Assembly (NCBI GenBank): GCA_009885415.1
Contig: VFKU01000292.1
Coordinates: 1-10,534, forward strand
Reading direction: 5' to 3'
Source: Rhodothermota bacterium
GTDB lineage: Bacteria > Hydrogenedentota > Hydrogenedentia > Hydrogenedentales > GCA-2746185
DNA length: 10,534 nucleotides
Made by a program: the position numbers and the translations under genes. Positions within the stretch are counted from its first letter, which is position 1, and every line of letters starts with the position of its first letter. A model generated the notes under the pieces. It made no database searches and was not told where the DNA came from. It was given only the letters and a program-made list of their open reading frames with translations. Positions 1 through 6,673 of the stretch are shown here, one piece after another.

Positions 1-1197
1 CGATCGCATCTGCGCCAGCTTGTGAAACGACTGCGCCTGCTCCGCCAAGTACTCCGCCTGCCGACCGATGATTTGAAGACCCTCGCGCGAGTCGTCCGTG
101 TCCGCCCACTCGGTCAACACTTCGGCGGTCGTGCGCACCGCCGTCAAGGTATGCAAAAACGTGCGCGCGAGTTCGTGCGCAATGTTTCCCAGCCCGGCTT
201 GCTGCGCGCCGTGTAGGAGCAAGCGCGATCGCTGCCACTCGAAGGCCACGAACCGACCGCACATCTTCAGGAATTCGCGTACCCCGTCGCTGGGAGCGTC
301 TTCGGCCCCGAGAAAAAACGCCACCGAGCACACCGGCCGGCCCCAAAATTCCGGCTCGACAATGACCGCGTGCCAGGCCGAGGAATCCAGGCCCATATTC
401 TGCCGCAGGCCTTGGACCACGTAAGGTTCCGCCGTGCCGTCCTTAAGCTTCGCCAACGAGGGGATCATCCCCTTTGTCGTTACAACGTGAATCGTGTCCT
501 CGCGACGGGTAACACCAATGAATTCGAGCGCACCCACGTCGCCCAGCACGAAGGCTTGCAAAGGTAAATGCTTTTCCAGCGTCTCGTAAACCGCGCGCAG
601 CAGACCTTCGTCGGTCATAAATTGCGATGCGAGCTGACTCACCTCCACCAGCGCCGTGAGCATCGCGTTGGCCCTCTCGATACGATTGGCCTGCTCGCGG
701 ATGTCCGCCGTCGCCTCCTCGATGCGCTCGCGCAGATGGTCGCGCTCCGTCTTGAGCAATTCGACCAGGATCGCACGATCGCGAATTGCCTCGTGGTGCA
801 TAATCGCGCGGCCCACCGAGGCCCGAAGTGTCGTCAAATCAATCGGCTTGAGCAAATAGTCGAAGGCACCCATCCGCATCGCCTGGATGATCGTCTCGGA
901 CGCGGCGTCCCCCGTCAGAATAATCGGCACGGTCTGAGGCGCGATTTTCGTCAGGTCGCCGAGAAGATCCAGCCCGCGCCCGTCCGGGAGCCCCAGATCG
1001 ATCAGCGCCGCCGCATAGGTCGAGCGGTTCAGATTCTGCCGGGCCGCGTCGCAGGTGTGGGCCACCGCGCACTCATACCCCAGCACTTCGAATTGCTGGG
1101 TGAGCGCCTCGCCCAGTTCGCGAGCATCCTCCACCAACAGGATTCGGTGCTTCTCGCGTCTGGTGCTTTCGTATGTCCCCACGGAAACTTCAGGCAC
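1..1197 (-). CDS. Receiver-GAF-like-HisKA hybrid signalling protein (C-terminus off window)
   Basis: A 399-codon open frame runs off the left edge without a stop. Residues 18-135 form a phospho-receiver domain: the acidic pair is E23/D24 in LLVEDA, the phospho-acceptor is D67 in ALIDLGLPDG, the switch threonine is T95 in PIILTGD, and the conserved lysine is K117 in YLLKPI. Residues about 140-180 are charged and heptad-like (LLKTERDHLRERIEEATADI), a likely coiled coil. Residues about 182-320 look like a GAF-type sensory domain. Residues 335-399 resemble a HisKA dimerisation helix pair, with candidate H341 in NIAHELART and a second helix at 373-398. An ATPase domain would be expected off the window. 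The start is GTG at 1197: an in-frame TGA lies 12 codons upstream and no earlier start is available. A weak GGGGGT sits 9 nt ahead. Role inferred: phosphorelay hybrid kinase with an N-terminal receiver. Its target is unknown. Confidence 0.85.
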   Translation of the reverse strand, partial: MPEVSVGTYESTRREKHRILLVEDARELGEALTQQFEVLGYECAVAHTCDAARQNLNRSTYAAALIDLGLPDGRGLDLLGDLTKIAPQTVPIILTGDAASETIIQAMRMGAFDYLLKPIDLTTLRASVGRAIMHHEAIRDRAILVELLKTERDHLRERIEEATADIREQANRIERANAMLTALVEVSQLASQFMTDEGLLRAVYETLEKHLPLQAFVLGDVGALEFIGVTRREDTIHVVTTKGMIPSLAKLKDGTAEPYVVQGLRQNMGLDSSAWHAVIVEPEFWGRPVCSVAFFLGAEDAPSDGVREFLKMCGRFVAFEWQRSRLLLHGAQQAGLGNIAHELARTFLHTLTAVRTTAEVLTEWADTDDSREGLQIIGRQAEYLAEQAQSFHKLAQMRS

Positions 1198-1292
1198 GCC
1201 CCAATGACCCCCGGAATTAAGCCGACATTGTCACCCAATATATTCAGTGACCATTAATTTGGAATAAAGAAAAAAACAAGATTACGTAAATG

Positions 1293-1371
1293 TTTGTCAA
1301 CTCTGAACCCTATTCAACGCCACAGAGCAATGGTACACGATAACGGCCAAAAATTGGAAATTGTTGACAAA
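1293..1371. repeat. 9-bp inverted repeat (TTTGTCAAC / GTTGACAAA)
   Basis: TTTGTCAAC at 1293-1301 is the exact reverse complement of GTTGACAAA at 1363-1371, with 61 bp between the arms. Each arm contains a TTGACA hexamer, pointing outward from the interval: minus strand at the left arm and plus strand at the right arm. This could be two regulator half-sites, two divergent -35 boxes, or chance in an AT-rich spacer. The spacing is too long for a normal RNA hairpin. Confidence 0.4.
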
Positions 1372-1403
1372 ACGAAGGGGCAGAGCGTGCGGATTAGCGA
1401 TGG

Positions 1404-1428
1404 AAAACCACGGCCGACGCAGGGTCGG
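1404..1428 (-). terminator. Weak terminator-like hairpin after the GGDEF-like gene
   Basis: Read on the minus strand, CCGAC (1428-1424), a 5-nt loop CCTGC, and GTCGG (1418-1414) form a perfect 5-bp stem that can be extended with one mismatch. It is followed within a few bases by TTTT (1407-1404). It lies about 40 nt beyond the stop of the 1470-1952 gene. The stem is short and the T-run brief, so it is a weak candidate. Confidence 0.3.
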
Positions 1429-1469
1429 TCGATAACGCGGTGGGACGGTACCCGCGCGAGCGTCCCGCC

Positions 1470-1952
1470 TTAGTCAGCCGCGACGACCGCGCCGGGACGA
1501 TCTTGACAGGCCAATTCGAGCCGACGCTCGCCCGCTTGGACCAAATCGGCTGCGCTGCCGGCGTCTTGGGGAAAGGTCACCGAGGAAAACCACAAGGGGT
1601 GTTCGGCACAAAACTCGCGAAAACGCTCAATAGCCACGGTCGCCCCGCCGCGATCGGTCTCGCTCATCAGGACGACTAGATGGGACTCTTTATCCGCCAA
1701 GAGATCGCTATTTCGGATGCGATCCGCGAGAATTCGGAGCACAGGCGACTCGGCCGATGCACCCCGAATCATCACCAGGCTTACAAATCGGCGATACCGC
1801 TCGGCGCAGGACAATTCGTAATCCAGGACGTCTTGAAATAGACCATAGGTACCCAACAGCCGGCCCGATCCCTTTCCAAAATATGATACCGTCTCAGACA
1901 CTGCTCTAATCCGCCTCTTCCCCAGCGAAATAAATGGCAAGTTTCGTTCCAA
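1470..1952 (-). CDS. Stand-alone degenerate GGDEF-fold protein, probably catalytically inactive
   Basis: The 160-aa frame aligns by eye with the diguanylate cyclase (GGDEF) fold over nearly all of its length. LLGTYGLFQDVLDYELSCAE (32-51) matches the usual LTGLYNRR..F...L..EL.RA. ERYRRFVSLVMI (51-62) matches the RY.RPLSLL.ID strand. VLRILADRIRNSDLLAD (71-87) matches VL..VA..LR..IR.SDLVAR. LVVLMSETD (92-100) matches FAVLLPETD. The metal-binding Asp region after strand 1 is R63-G64, and the GGDEF motif itself is replaced by KESHL (88-92). It should therefore not make c-di-GMP. It could bind nucleotide, act as a partner protein, or be a decaying gene. No membrane segment, PAS or receiver domain is present. 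The start is uncertain: TTG at 1952 directly follows an in-frame TGA and lacks a ribosome site. A GTG 17 codons later (1901) has GGGGAAGAGG about 12 nt upstream and may be the true start, giving 143 aa. Confidence 0.75.
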   Translation of the reverse strand: MERNLPFISLGKRRIRAVSETVSYFGKGSGRLLGTYGLFQDVLDYELSCAERYRRFVSLVMIRGASAESPVLRILADRIRNSDLLADKESHLVVLMSETDRGGATVAIERFREFCAEHPLWFSSVTFPQDAGSAADLVQAGERRLELACQDRPGAVVAAD

Positions 1953-2226
1953 GCATCATTAGGAGCACATACGCGTGACTTAACCTATTGTGGTCATGAG
2001 AGTTACGAATCAAGACCGACGCTGGCCCCCGGAAGACCGCCACTTTCGATCGCCCAGATCGATCAATAATGTTGCTCGTCTGACAACCTTTTTGGGAGCG
2101 TCACCCTGCGCAAGTAAAGGATGTCACCCATTCCGGCGCGAGGGCCGCTTGCCGCATGAGGTATGGCTGACAAAGACCGGGCATTGGAGCTGTACAGCGC
2201 GGCCCGCTTCTTGCTCGCTCGCGGGG
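1953..2226. promoter_or_regulatory. Divergent intergenic region between GGDEF-like gene and wecB
   Basis: The genes on either side point away from each other, so the 274 bp must hold both leaders unless they are read through. I see no strong sigma70 pair on either strand. On the minus strand TTGATT is followed after 17 bp by CAATAG, which is poor. GATCGATC at 2057-2064 is a short perfect palindrome close to CGATCG at 2047-2052. A 35-codon plus-strand frame (2163-2270) overlaps the wecB start. The wecB frame is also open back to 1990, but that stretch does not resemble any epimerase. Confidence 0.3.
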
Positions 2227-3333
2227 ATGAAAGTCCTACTCGTCATCGGTACACGACCCGAGGCCATTAAGATGGCCCCCGTCTATCTCGCTCTCCTCCA
2301 CCGCCCCACGCTCACGGCCGAAATCTGCCTGACCGCCCAACACCGCGATCTGCTCGACAGCGTCATCAACGTCTTCGGCCTGCCAATTCACCACGACCTC
2401 AACATCATGAAGGCCAACCAGGACATCTACGCCGTCACCGCCCGCGTCCTCGAGGGCATGCGCGACGTCATCCGCCGATCCCGCCCCGACCTGATCCTGG
2501 TCCACGGCGACACCACCACCAGCTTCGCCGCCGCGCTCGCGGGATACTACGAAAAAGTCAAAGTCGGCCATGTCGAGGCCGGCCTGCGAAGCTTCGACAA
2601 GCTCCGCCCCTTCCCCGAAGAAATGAACCGCCGCCTCGCGGACCAGCTCAGCGACTATTTCTACGTACCTACCACCGGCGCGCGCGATAACCTCCTGCGC
2701 GAGGGGGTCAAGCCGGAAGACATCTTCGTCACGGGAAATACCGTCATCGACGCGCTGCTCCACGTGACCTCGCGGCCCTACACCTTCACCAACCCGCTGC
2801 TCGAAGGCGCCGGCCACGGCCATCGCCTCATCGTCATCACCGCGCACCGCCGCGAGAGTTTCGGCGATTCCTTCCAGCAGATGTGCCTGGCCATGCGCGA
2901 TCTCGCCGAGGCCAATGCCGACATCGAGCTCATCTTCCCCGTGCACCCCAACCCCAATGTCCGCGCCGCGGTCGAGTCCACGCTCAAGAATGTGGACCGC
3001 ATGCATCTCATCGCGCCCTTGGACTACCTGGCCTTCTCCCACCTCATGAAAAAATCGACACTCCTGTTGACCGATTCCGGCGGCATCCAGGAAGAGGCCC
3101 CGGCATTGGGCAAACCCGTCGTCGTCATGCGCGAAGTCACCGAGCGCCCCGAGGGCGTCGCCGCGGGCACCTCCGTCCTCGCTGGCACTTCACGCGAAAC
3201 GATCCGCAGCACTGTGCAGGGCCTACTGGACGATCCTCAGGCCTACGCCCGCATGGCCCGCGCGACCAACCCCTACGGCGACGGAAAAGCCGCAGAGCGT
3301 ATCGCCGCCCATATCGAAGGGCTCTCGGCTTAG
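2227..3333 (+). CDS. wecB: UDP-N-acetylglucosamine 2-epimerase (non-hydrolysing)
   Basis: This cytosolic enzyme interconverts UDP-GlcNAc and UDP-ManNAc, supplying ManNAc or its oxidised derivative to surface glycans. The 368-aa protein carries the family hallmarks in order: GTRPEAIKMAPV (8-19), TAQHRDLLD (near 40), VHGDTTTS (92-99), HVEAGLRS (115-122), PFPEEMNRR (128-136), GNTVIDAL, TAHRRESFGD (205-214), FPVHPNPNVR, and TDSGGIQEEAPALGKP followed by ERPEG. D95, E117 and E131 fall at the positions of the E. coli catalytic acids, and H207 stands for its H213. The length is close to the usual 370-380 aa. The start is ATG at 2227 because MKVLLVIGTRPEA is the normal family N-terminus. The in-frame extension back to 1990 is unlike the family. 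The ribosome site is weak (GCGGGG). A related epimerase acting on UDP-GlcNAc(3NAc)A (WbpI) is the main alternative, but the sequence reads closer to WecB. Its stop overlaps that of the convergent GT39 gene. Confidence 0.92.
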   Translation: MKVLLVIGTRPEAIKMAPVYLALLHRPTLTAEICLTAQHRDLLDSVINVFGLPIHHDLNIMKANQDIYAVTARVLEGMRDVIRRSRPDLILVHGDTTTSFAAALAGYYEKVKVGHVEAGLRSFDKLRPFPEEMNRRLADQLSDYFYVPTTGARDNLLREGVKPEDIFVTGNTVIDALLHVTSRPYTFTNPLLEGAGHGHRLIVITAHRRESFGDSFQQMCLAMRDLAEANADIELIFPVHPNPNVRAAVESTLKNVDRMHLIAPLDYLAFSHLMKKSTLLLTDSGGIQEEAPALGKPVVVMREVTERPEGVAAGTSVLAGTSRETIRSTVQGLLDDPQAYARMARATNPYGDGKAAERIAAHIEGLSA

Positions 3334-4874
3334 TTCTTCGGCGTCGCGCTCGCCAATGCCACGCTGCGCTTCGAGAACAACCGCAGCTTGCCGTGATAGA
3401 AATTCACTTCCTCGACGAGCGTGTAGTCCTCCGCCAAGACCTCCTCCAGAAACTCAAAATTCAGGTCCAATCCCAGGAACACCGAATCCGGCGGACGATC
3501 GGTGAACACCCACAGCAAGCCCTCTTCGGAGGCCGCCCCGGACAAGGCCTGCCGCACCTGTTCCGGGCTCTCCAGGCGCCATTTCTCCAGGGTGTATCCG
3601 GAGAAATCGTCCCGCGCAGGCAGCGGCACTACGCGGCTCGTCCCGCGATAGTACGCGCCCAACGGCAACTCCGCGTGCGAGGCGATGATGGCGATCGACT
3701 GCCCCGGCTTCTCCTTCGATTCAATGTAGCGCGCCACCCGCCGGAAGTCGCCAAGCTTCGCCAAGTCGCCGAATTGGTACACGCACCCCGCGGCATTAAA
3801 CGCGGCCATCGCCACCAACCACATCGCCAGAGTCCGCGTCTGCCCTCTTCCCGCGAGACCGAAAAGCGCGAACATAGCAAACAACGTGGGCACCAACATC
3901 ACCAAGGAGTGCCGCGGAAACACGCTCTCGCCCATCACCAACTGAACGACAAGAAAATAGAATCCGCCGATGACCGCCACAATGATCCACAACGCGCGCA
4001 CCTTCGGCGTGATGCGCCCGCGCACTGCCCACGCGAACCCGAACACGATCGCCATGACCGTCAACCCCGTCGCCCAGCGGACCGGGCTGGCCAGGAGGGG
4101 CAGCGCGAAAGGCATCGCAAAAATCCGGCCCAACACAAAATTCAGCGTCCGAAACAGGGTGGGCGGCGATCCAATAGCGTGCGCGACCGCGTGAATGTGG
4201 CCCGTGGTCGCAAGAAATCCCGGCACGAACAACGTGCCGACGCCAATCATCCAAGCACAGTAGAGGAACAATGTCCGCCAGCGCCGCTCCGCCAGAAGGA
4301 CCGCGGCGCAGGCCACAAGAATGCATCCCAAGTAGTAATACGTGAATAGAGACACCAACGCGGTCCCCGCGTAAGCCACTTGCGCCAGCCGCCGCGGGGC
4401 TTCGGCATAAAACCCGTCGTAAAACAACAGGAGCAGCAGCGCCGACAAAAGGAGGATCATGCAATAGGGGCGCAATTCCGAGGCGGCATAAAGCGTGTAG
4501 GTATTCACCGCGAGCGCCGCCAGGGCCCAGAGCGGCGAGACCCCATCAAACCAGCGCCGAGCCGCCAGGTACGTCACCCACAGCGCAAGCGCAACGAGGA
4601 GGATCGAATTCAGTCGCGCGAAAGGAATCGACGAATTGATCACGCGCCACGCCCACAATTGCACAAAATAAATCGGCGGTTGCTGCTCGAAATGCCTGCT
4701 ATTGTGAATGGCGAAAGCAAGATCGCGCGACGTGGTCCGCAGCGAATAGGCCTCGTCGATCCAAATATTCAGATACAGCGCAAGCGGGATCGCCACGCAC
4801 AGGTGCAACGCGATAATTCCAAAAACAAAACGCGTCTCCCGGCTGCGAAGACCGCTACTGTCCACCCTCGGCAT
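3330..4874 (-). CDS. GT39/ArnT-like polytopic membrane glycosyltransferase, copy A
   Basis: The 514-aa protein has a GT-C layout. There is an N-terminal helix (about 17-36), then a short loop carrying the acidic IWIDEAYSL motif with D40/E41, the usual catalytic-Asp position of PMT/ArnT enzymes. QPPIYF follows near 65, and about eight to ten further hydrophobic segments lie between 75 and 365, for example 137-151, 171-195, 201-220 and 294-311. Residues about 371-514 form a soluble C-terminal domain with RRVARYIESKEKPGQ and LLWVFTDRPPDSVF. Family knowledge: such enzymes transfer a sugar from a polyprenyl-phosphate donor on the periplasmic side. Donor and acceptor cannot be read here. The ATG at 4874 has GGGGGG 6 nt upstream. 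It is 67 % identical to copy B without a gap over 510 aligned residues. The TAA stop overlaps the wecB TAG by 4 nt, so there is no room for a separate terminator between the converging genes. Confidence 0.85.
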   Translation of the reverse strand: MPRVDSSGLRSRETRFVFGIIALHLCVAIPLALYLNIWIDEAYSLRTTSRDLAFAIHNSRHFEQQPPIYFVQLWAWRVINSSIPFARLNSILLVALALWVTYLAARRWFDGVSPLWALAALAVNTYTLYAASELRPYCMILLLSALLLLLFYDGFYAEAPRRLAQVAYAGTALVSLFTYYYLGCILVACAAVLLAERRWRTLFLYCAWMIGVGTLFVPGFLATTGHIHAVAHAIGSPPTLFRTLNFVLGRIFAMPFALPLLASPVRWATGLTVMAIVFGFAWAVRGRITPKVRALWIIVAVIGGFYFLVVQLVMGESVFPRHSLVMLVPTLFAMFALFGLAGRGQTRTLAMWLVAMAAFNAAGCVYQFGDLAKLGDFRRVARYIESKEKPGQSIAIIASHAELPLGAYYRGTSRVVPLPARDDFSGYTLEKWRLESPEQVRQALSGAASEEGLLWVFTDRPPDSVFLGLDLNFEFLEEVLAEDYTLVEEVNFYHGKLRLFSKRSVALASATPKN

Positions 4875-4981
4875 ACGCTACCCCCCGACGCGATTTGACG
4901 ATTCCCCGCAGCCGAGCCTACACGGCCACTCGCAGTCCGTCAAGCGCACGGTCTGATCCGCATTTCGCTGCCCAGATCGAA

Positions 4982-4998
4982 GCACGCTCTCTGCGTGC
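4982..4998. other. Perfect 6-bp hairpin between the two GT39 copies
   Basis: GCACGC (4982-4987), a 5-nt loop TCTCT and GCGTGC (4993-4998) make a perfect GC-rich stem in the 145-bp spacer, 21 bp past the end of copy B. No T-run follows on the minus strand (TTCGATC), so it is a poor Rho-independent terminator. It could attenuate transcription, stabilise the 3' end of the copy B message, or be chance. Confidence 0.35.
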
Positions 4999-5019
4999 AG
5001 ATGCATACGCACCAACGCG

Positions 5020-6570
5020 CTAGCGTCCAGGAAGTCCGCTTCCCTTCGCCAACACCGCGCCGCGGGTCTGGAATAGCCGGAGCTTCCCATGATAGAAATC
5101 GCGCTCGTTCATGAGCACGTAGTCCCGCGTCAGCACGTCTTCCAAGAACTCGTAATTCAAATCAAGCCCCATAAACACCGAATCCGGCGGCCGATCAGTG
5201 AAAACCCACAACAGTCCCTCGTCAGACGCCTTGCCGGCGAGCTCCTCGCGCACCTGTTCAGGACTCTCCAGTCGCGACTTTTCCAACACATAATCCGAGA
5301 AGTCGTCCCGTTCCGGCAGCGGTACGAGGCGGTTCGTCCCGCGATAATAGAAGCTTAACGGCAACTCGGCGTGGGACGCCAAGATCACGATCGACTCGCC
5401 CGGCTTCTCGTTCTGTTCGAGATGTCGCGCGACTCGCCGGAAATCACCGAGCTTAGCCATCGATCCAAATTGAACGACGCATGCGGCGAAATTGAATCCC
5501 ACCATCGCAATCAGCCAGACCGCCAGGGCACGCACCTGATAACGGCCGGACACACTGATAAGCGATAGCATGGCGAAACACGCAGGAATAAGCACAACCA
5601 AAAAATGACGAGGAAGCACACTTTCCCCTATCAAAAACTCAACAACAAGAAAGTAAAATCCGCCGATCACAGACACAATGATCCATAGCGCCCGCACCTG
5701 CGGCGTGACGCCCGCCCGAAAAAACCACGCGAGCGCCGACATAAAGAGCATCACGATCAGGCCAGCCGCCCAACGTACGCCGCCGGGCATCAGCGGCAAC
5801 GCGAACGGCAATGCGAATATCCGACCCACAACAAAAACCAGGGACCGTAGCGGCGTAGGGCCCTCACCGGCAGCGTGCGCGACCGCATGAACATGCCCCC
5901 CAATCAGAAGAAATCCCGGCACGAACAGCGCCCCCACGCCAATCATCCAAGCGCAGTACGAAAAAAACTCCCGCCACCGTCTCTCGGCCAAGAAAGGAAC
6001 AGCCGCCGCCACAAGGAAGAACCCCAAGTAGTAATGCGTGAACAAAGAAACGAGGGCGGCTCCGGCGTAAGCCGCTCGTGCCTCATGCCGCGTGCGCTCG
6101 GCATAGAAGCCGTCATGGAACAGCAAGAGAAGAAGCGCCGACAACAAGAGCACCATGCAGTACGAGCGCAGCTCCGTGGCCGCGTAGATCGAGTACGCGT
6201 TCATCGCGACAGCGCCGACCGCCCAAACTCTGTATTTCCCAGGGAGCCAGCGCCGGGCAGCTAGATAAGTCACCCATAGTGACAGGGCAGCGAGAACGAC
6301 CGAGTTCATCCGCAGGAACGGAATCGAAGAATTGAGCGCGTGCCATCCCCACAGCTGCATGAAATAGAACGGAGGGTGCTGCTGGAAACGGCCACTGTCC
6401 TCTATCGCAAAGGCTAAATCGTCGGAGACAGTCCGCAGCGAATACGCCTCGTCAATCCATATGTTGAGGTAAACTGCGAAAGGAATTGACACACAGAGAT
6501 AGAGCGCGATGATCCATGCGACGTACCTAACTTCGCGAGTGCGATCCGTGTCGCTTTCCGTCCCGGACAT
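5020..6570 (-). CDS. GT39/ArnT-like polytopic membrane glycosyltransferase, copy B
   Basis: This 516-aa protein has the same architecture as its downstream neighbour, with the acidic loop motif IWIDEAYSL (37-45; D40/E41), HPPFYF (65-70), ELRSY (133-137), multiple hydrophobic helices up to about 365 and a soluble C-terminal domain (about 371-516). My block-by-block count gives 342 identities in 510 gap-free positions (67 %) with copy A. About 78 % are identical in residues 371-480 and about 65 % in the membrane region 91-370. Both copies keep every visible motif, so both look functional. The start is ATG at 6570 with a strong AGGAGG (6581-6576) 5 nt ahead. The gene lies 103 bp downstream of the deacetylase on the same strand and is probably co-transcribed, or partly driven from the spacer. 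A 145-bp spacer separates it from copy A. The likely role is transfer of a lipid-phosphate-linked sugar onto a glycan, lipid or protein outside the inner membrane; the substrate is unknown. Confidence 0.85.
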   Translation of the reverse strand: MSGTESDTDRTREVRYVAWIIALYLCVSIPFAVYLNIWIDEAYSLRTVSDDLAFAIEDSGRFQQHPPFYFMQLWGWHALNSSIPFLRMNSVVLAALSLWVTYLAARRWLPGKYRVWAVGAVAMNAYSIYAATELRSYCMVLLLSALLLLLFHDGFYAERTRHEARAAYAGAALVSLFTHYYLGFFLVAAAVPFLAERRWREFFSYCAWMIGVGALFVPGFLLIGGHVHAVAHAAGEGPTPLRSLVFVVGRIFALPFALPLMPGGVRWAAGLIVMLFMSALAWFFRAGVTPQVRALWIIVSVIGGFYFLVVEFLIGESVLPRHFLVVLIPACFAMLSLISVSGRYQVRALAVWLIAMVGFNFAACVVQFGSMAKLGDFRRVARHLEQNEKPGESIVILASHAELPLSFYYRGTNRLVPLPERDDFSDYVLEKSRLESPEQVREELAGKASDEGLLWVFTDRPPDSVFMGLDLNYEFLEDVLTRDYVLMNERDFYHGKLRLFQTRGAVLAKGSGLPGR

Positions 6571-6632
6571 GGCCCCCTCCTATAATAAAACTCCCCCACG
6601 AGCGCACACTCATGGCCTTCCGTCCCTGTTCA

Positions 6633-6653
6633 CGCGCGGATATTGACCGCGCG
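6633..6653. other. Perfect 7-bp GC hairpin between deacetylase and GT39 copy B
   Basis: CGCGCGG (6633-6639), a 7-nt loop ATATTGA and CCGCGCG (6647-6653) form a perfect stem 20 bp after the deacetylase stop. No T-run follows on the minus strand. It may protect the upstream message's 3' end or reduce readthrough into the GT39 genes. Nearer the GT39 start the strand has an AT-rich island (minus-strand TTTTATTATAGG, 6590-6579) that might contribute to a promoter, but I cannot place a -35 box. Confidence 0.35.
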
Positions 6654-6673
6654 ACGCCTTTACTCCCGCGCGC

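Larger units (their letters stand above)
1198..1469. promoter_or_regulatory. AT-rich spacer with candidate promoter for the hybrid kinase
   Basis: The 272-bp spacer between two minus-strand genes is much richer in A/T than its surroundings, especially about 1245-1375. On the minus strand TTGACA (1300-1295) lies about 100 bp upstream of the kinase GTG. A good -10 box at 16-18 bp is not evident, so the promoter call is weak. A second TTGACA is on the plus strand at 1364-1369. The spacer shows no convincing open reading frame. Confidence 0.35.

Noticed and set aside
568..1257. 229-aa plus-strand frame over the hybrid kinase gene
   Set aside because: Shadow of the receiver/GAF coding sequence, which carries D67, T95 and K117 on the minus strand. 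The plus frame has no recognisable domain.
1990..2226. N-terminal extension of wecB
   Set aside because: The 79 extra residues are low-similarity translated spacer. The canonical WecB N-terminus begins exactly at ATG 2227, and D95/E117/E131 numbering fits that start.
2236..3042. 268-aa minus-strand frame antisense to wecB
   Set aside because: It is a GC-driven shadow rich in Gly/Asp/Val repeats with no family motif. The opposite strand encodes a fully motif-complete epimerase.
2883..4349. 488-codon plus-strand frame across the wecB end and GT39 copy A
   Set aside because: Its composition is Arg/His/Pro-rich, as expected from antisense of GC-rich genes, and it spans two recognised genes in wrong frames.
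4878..5090. 70-aa minus-strand frame in the spacer between GT39 copies
   Set aside because: It overlaps the 3' end of copy B in another frame, has no clear ribosome site and shows no similarity to either GT39 copy, so it is not a relic of a third copy that I can support.
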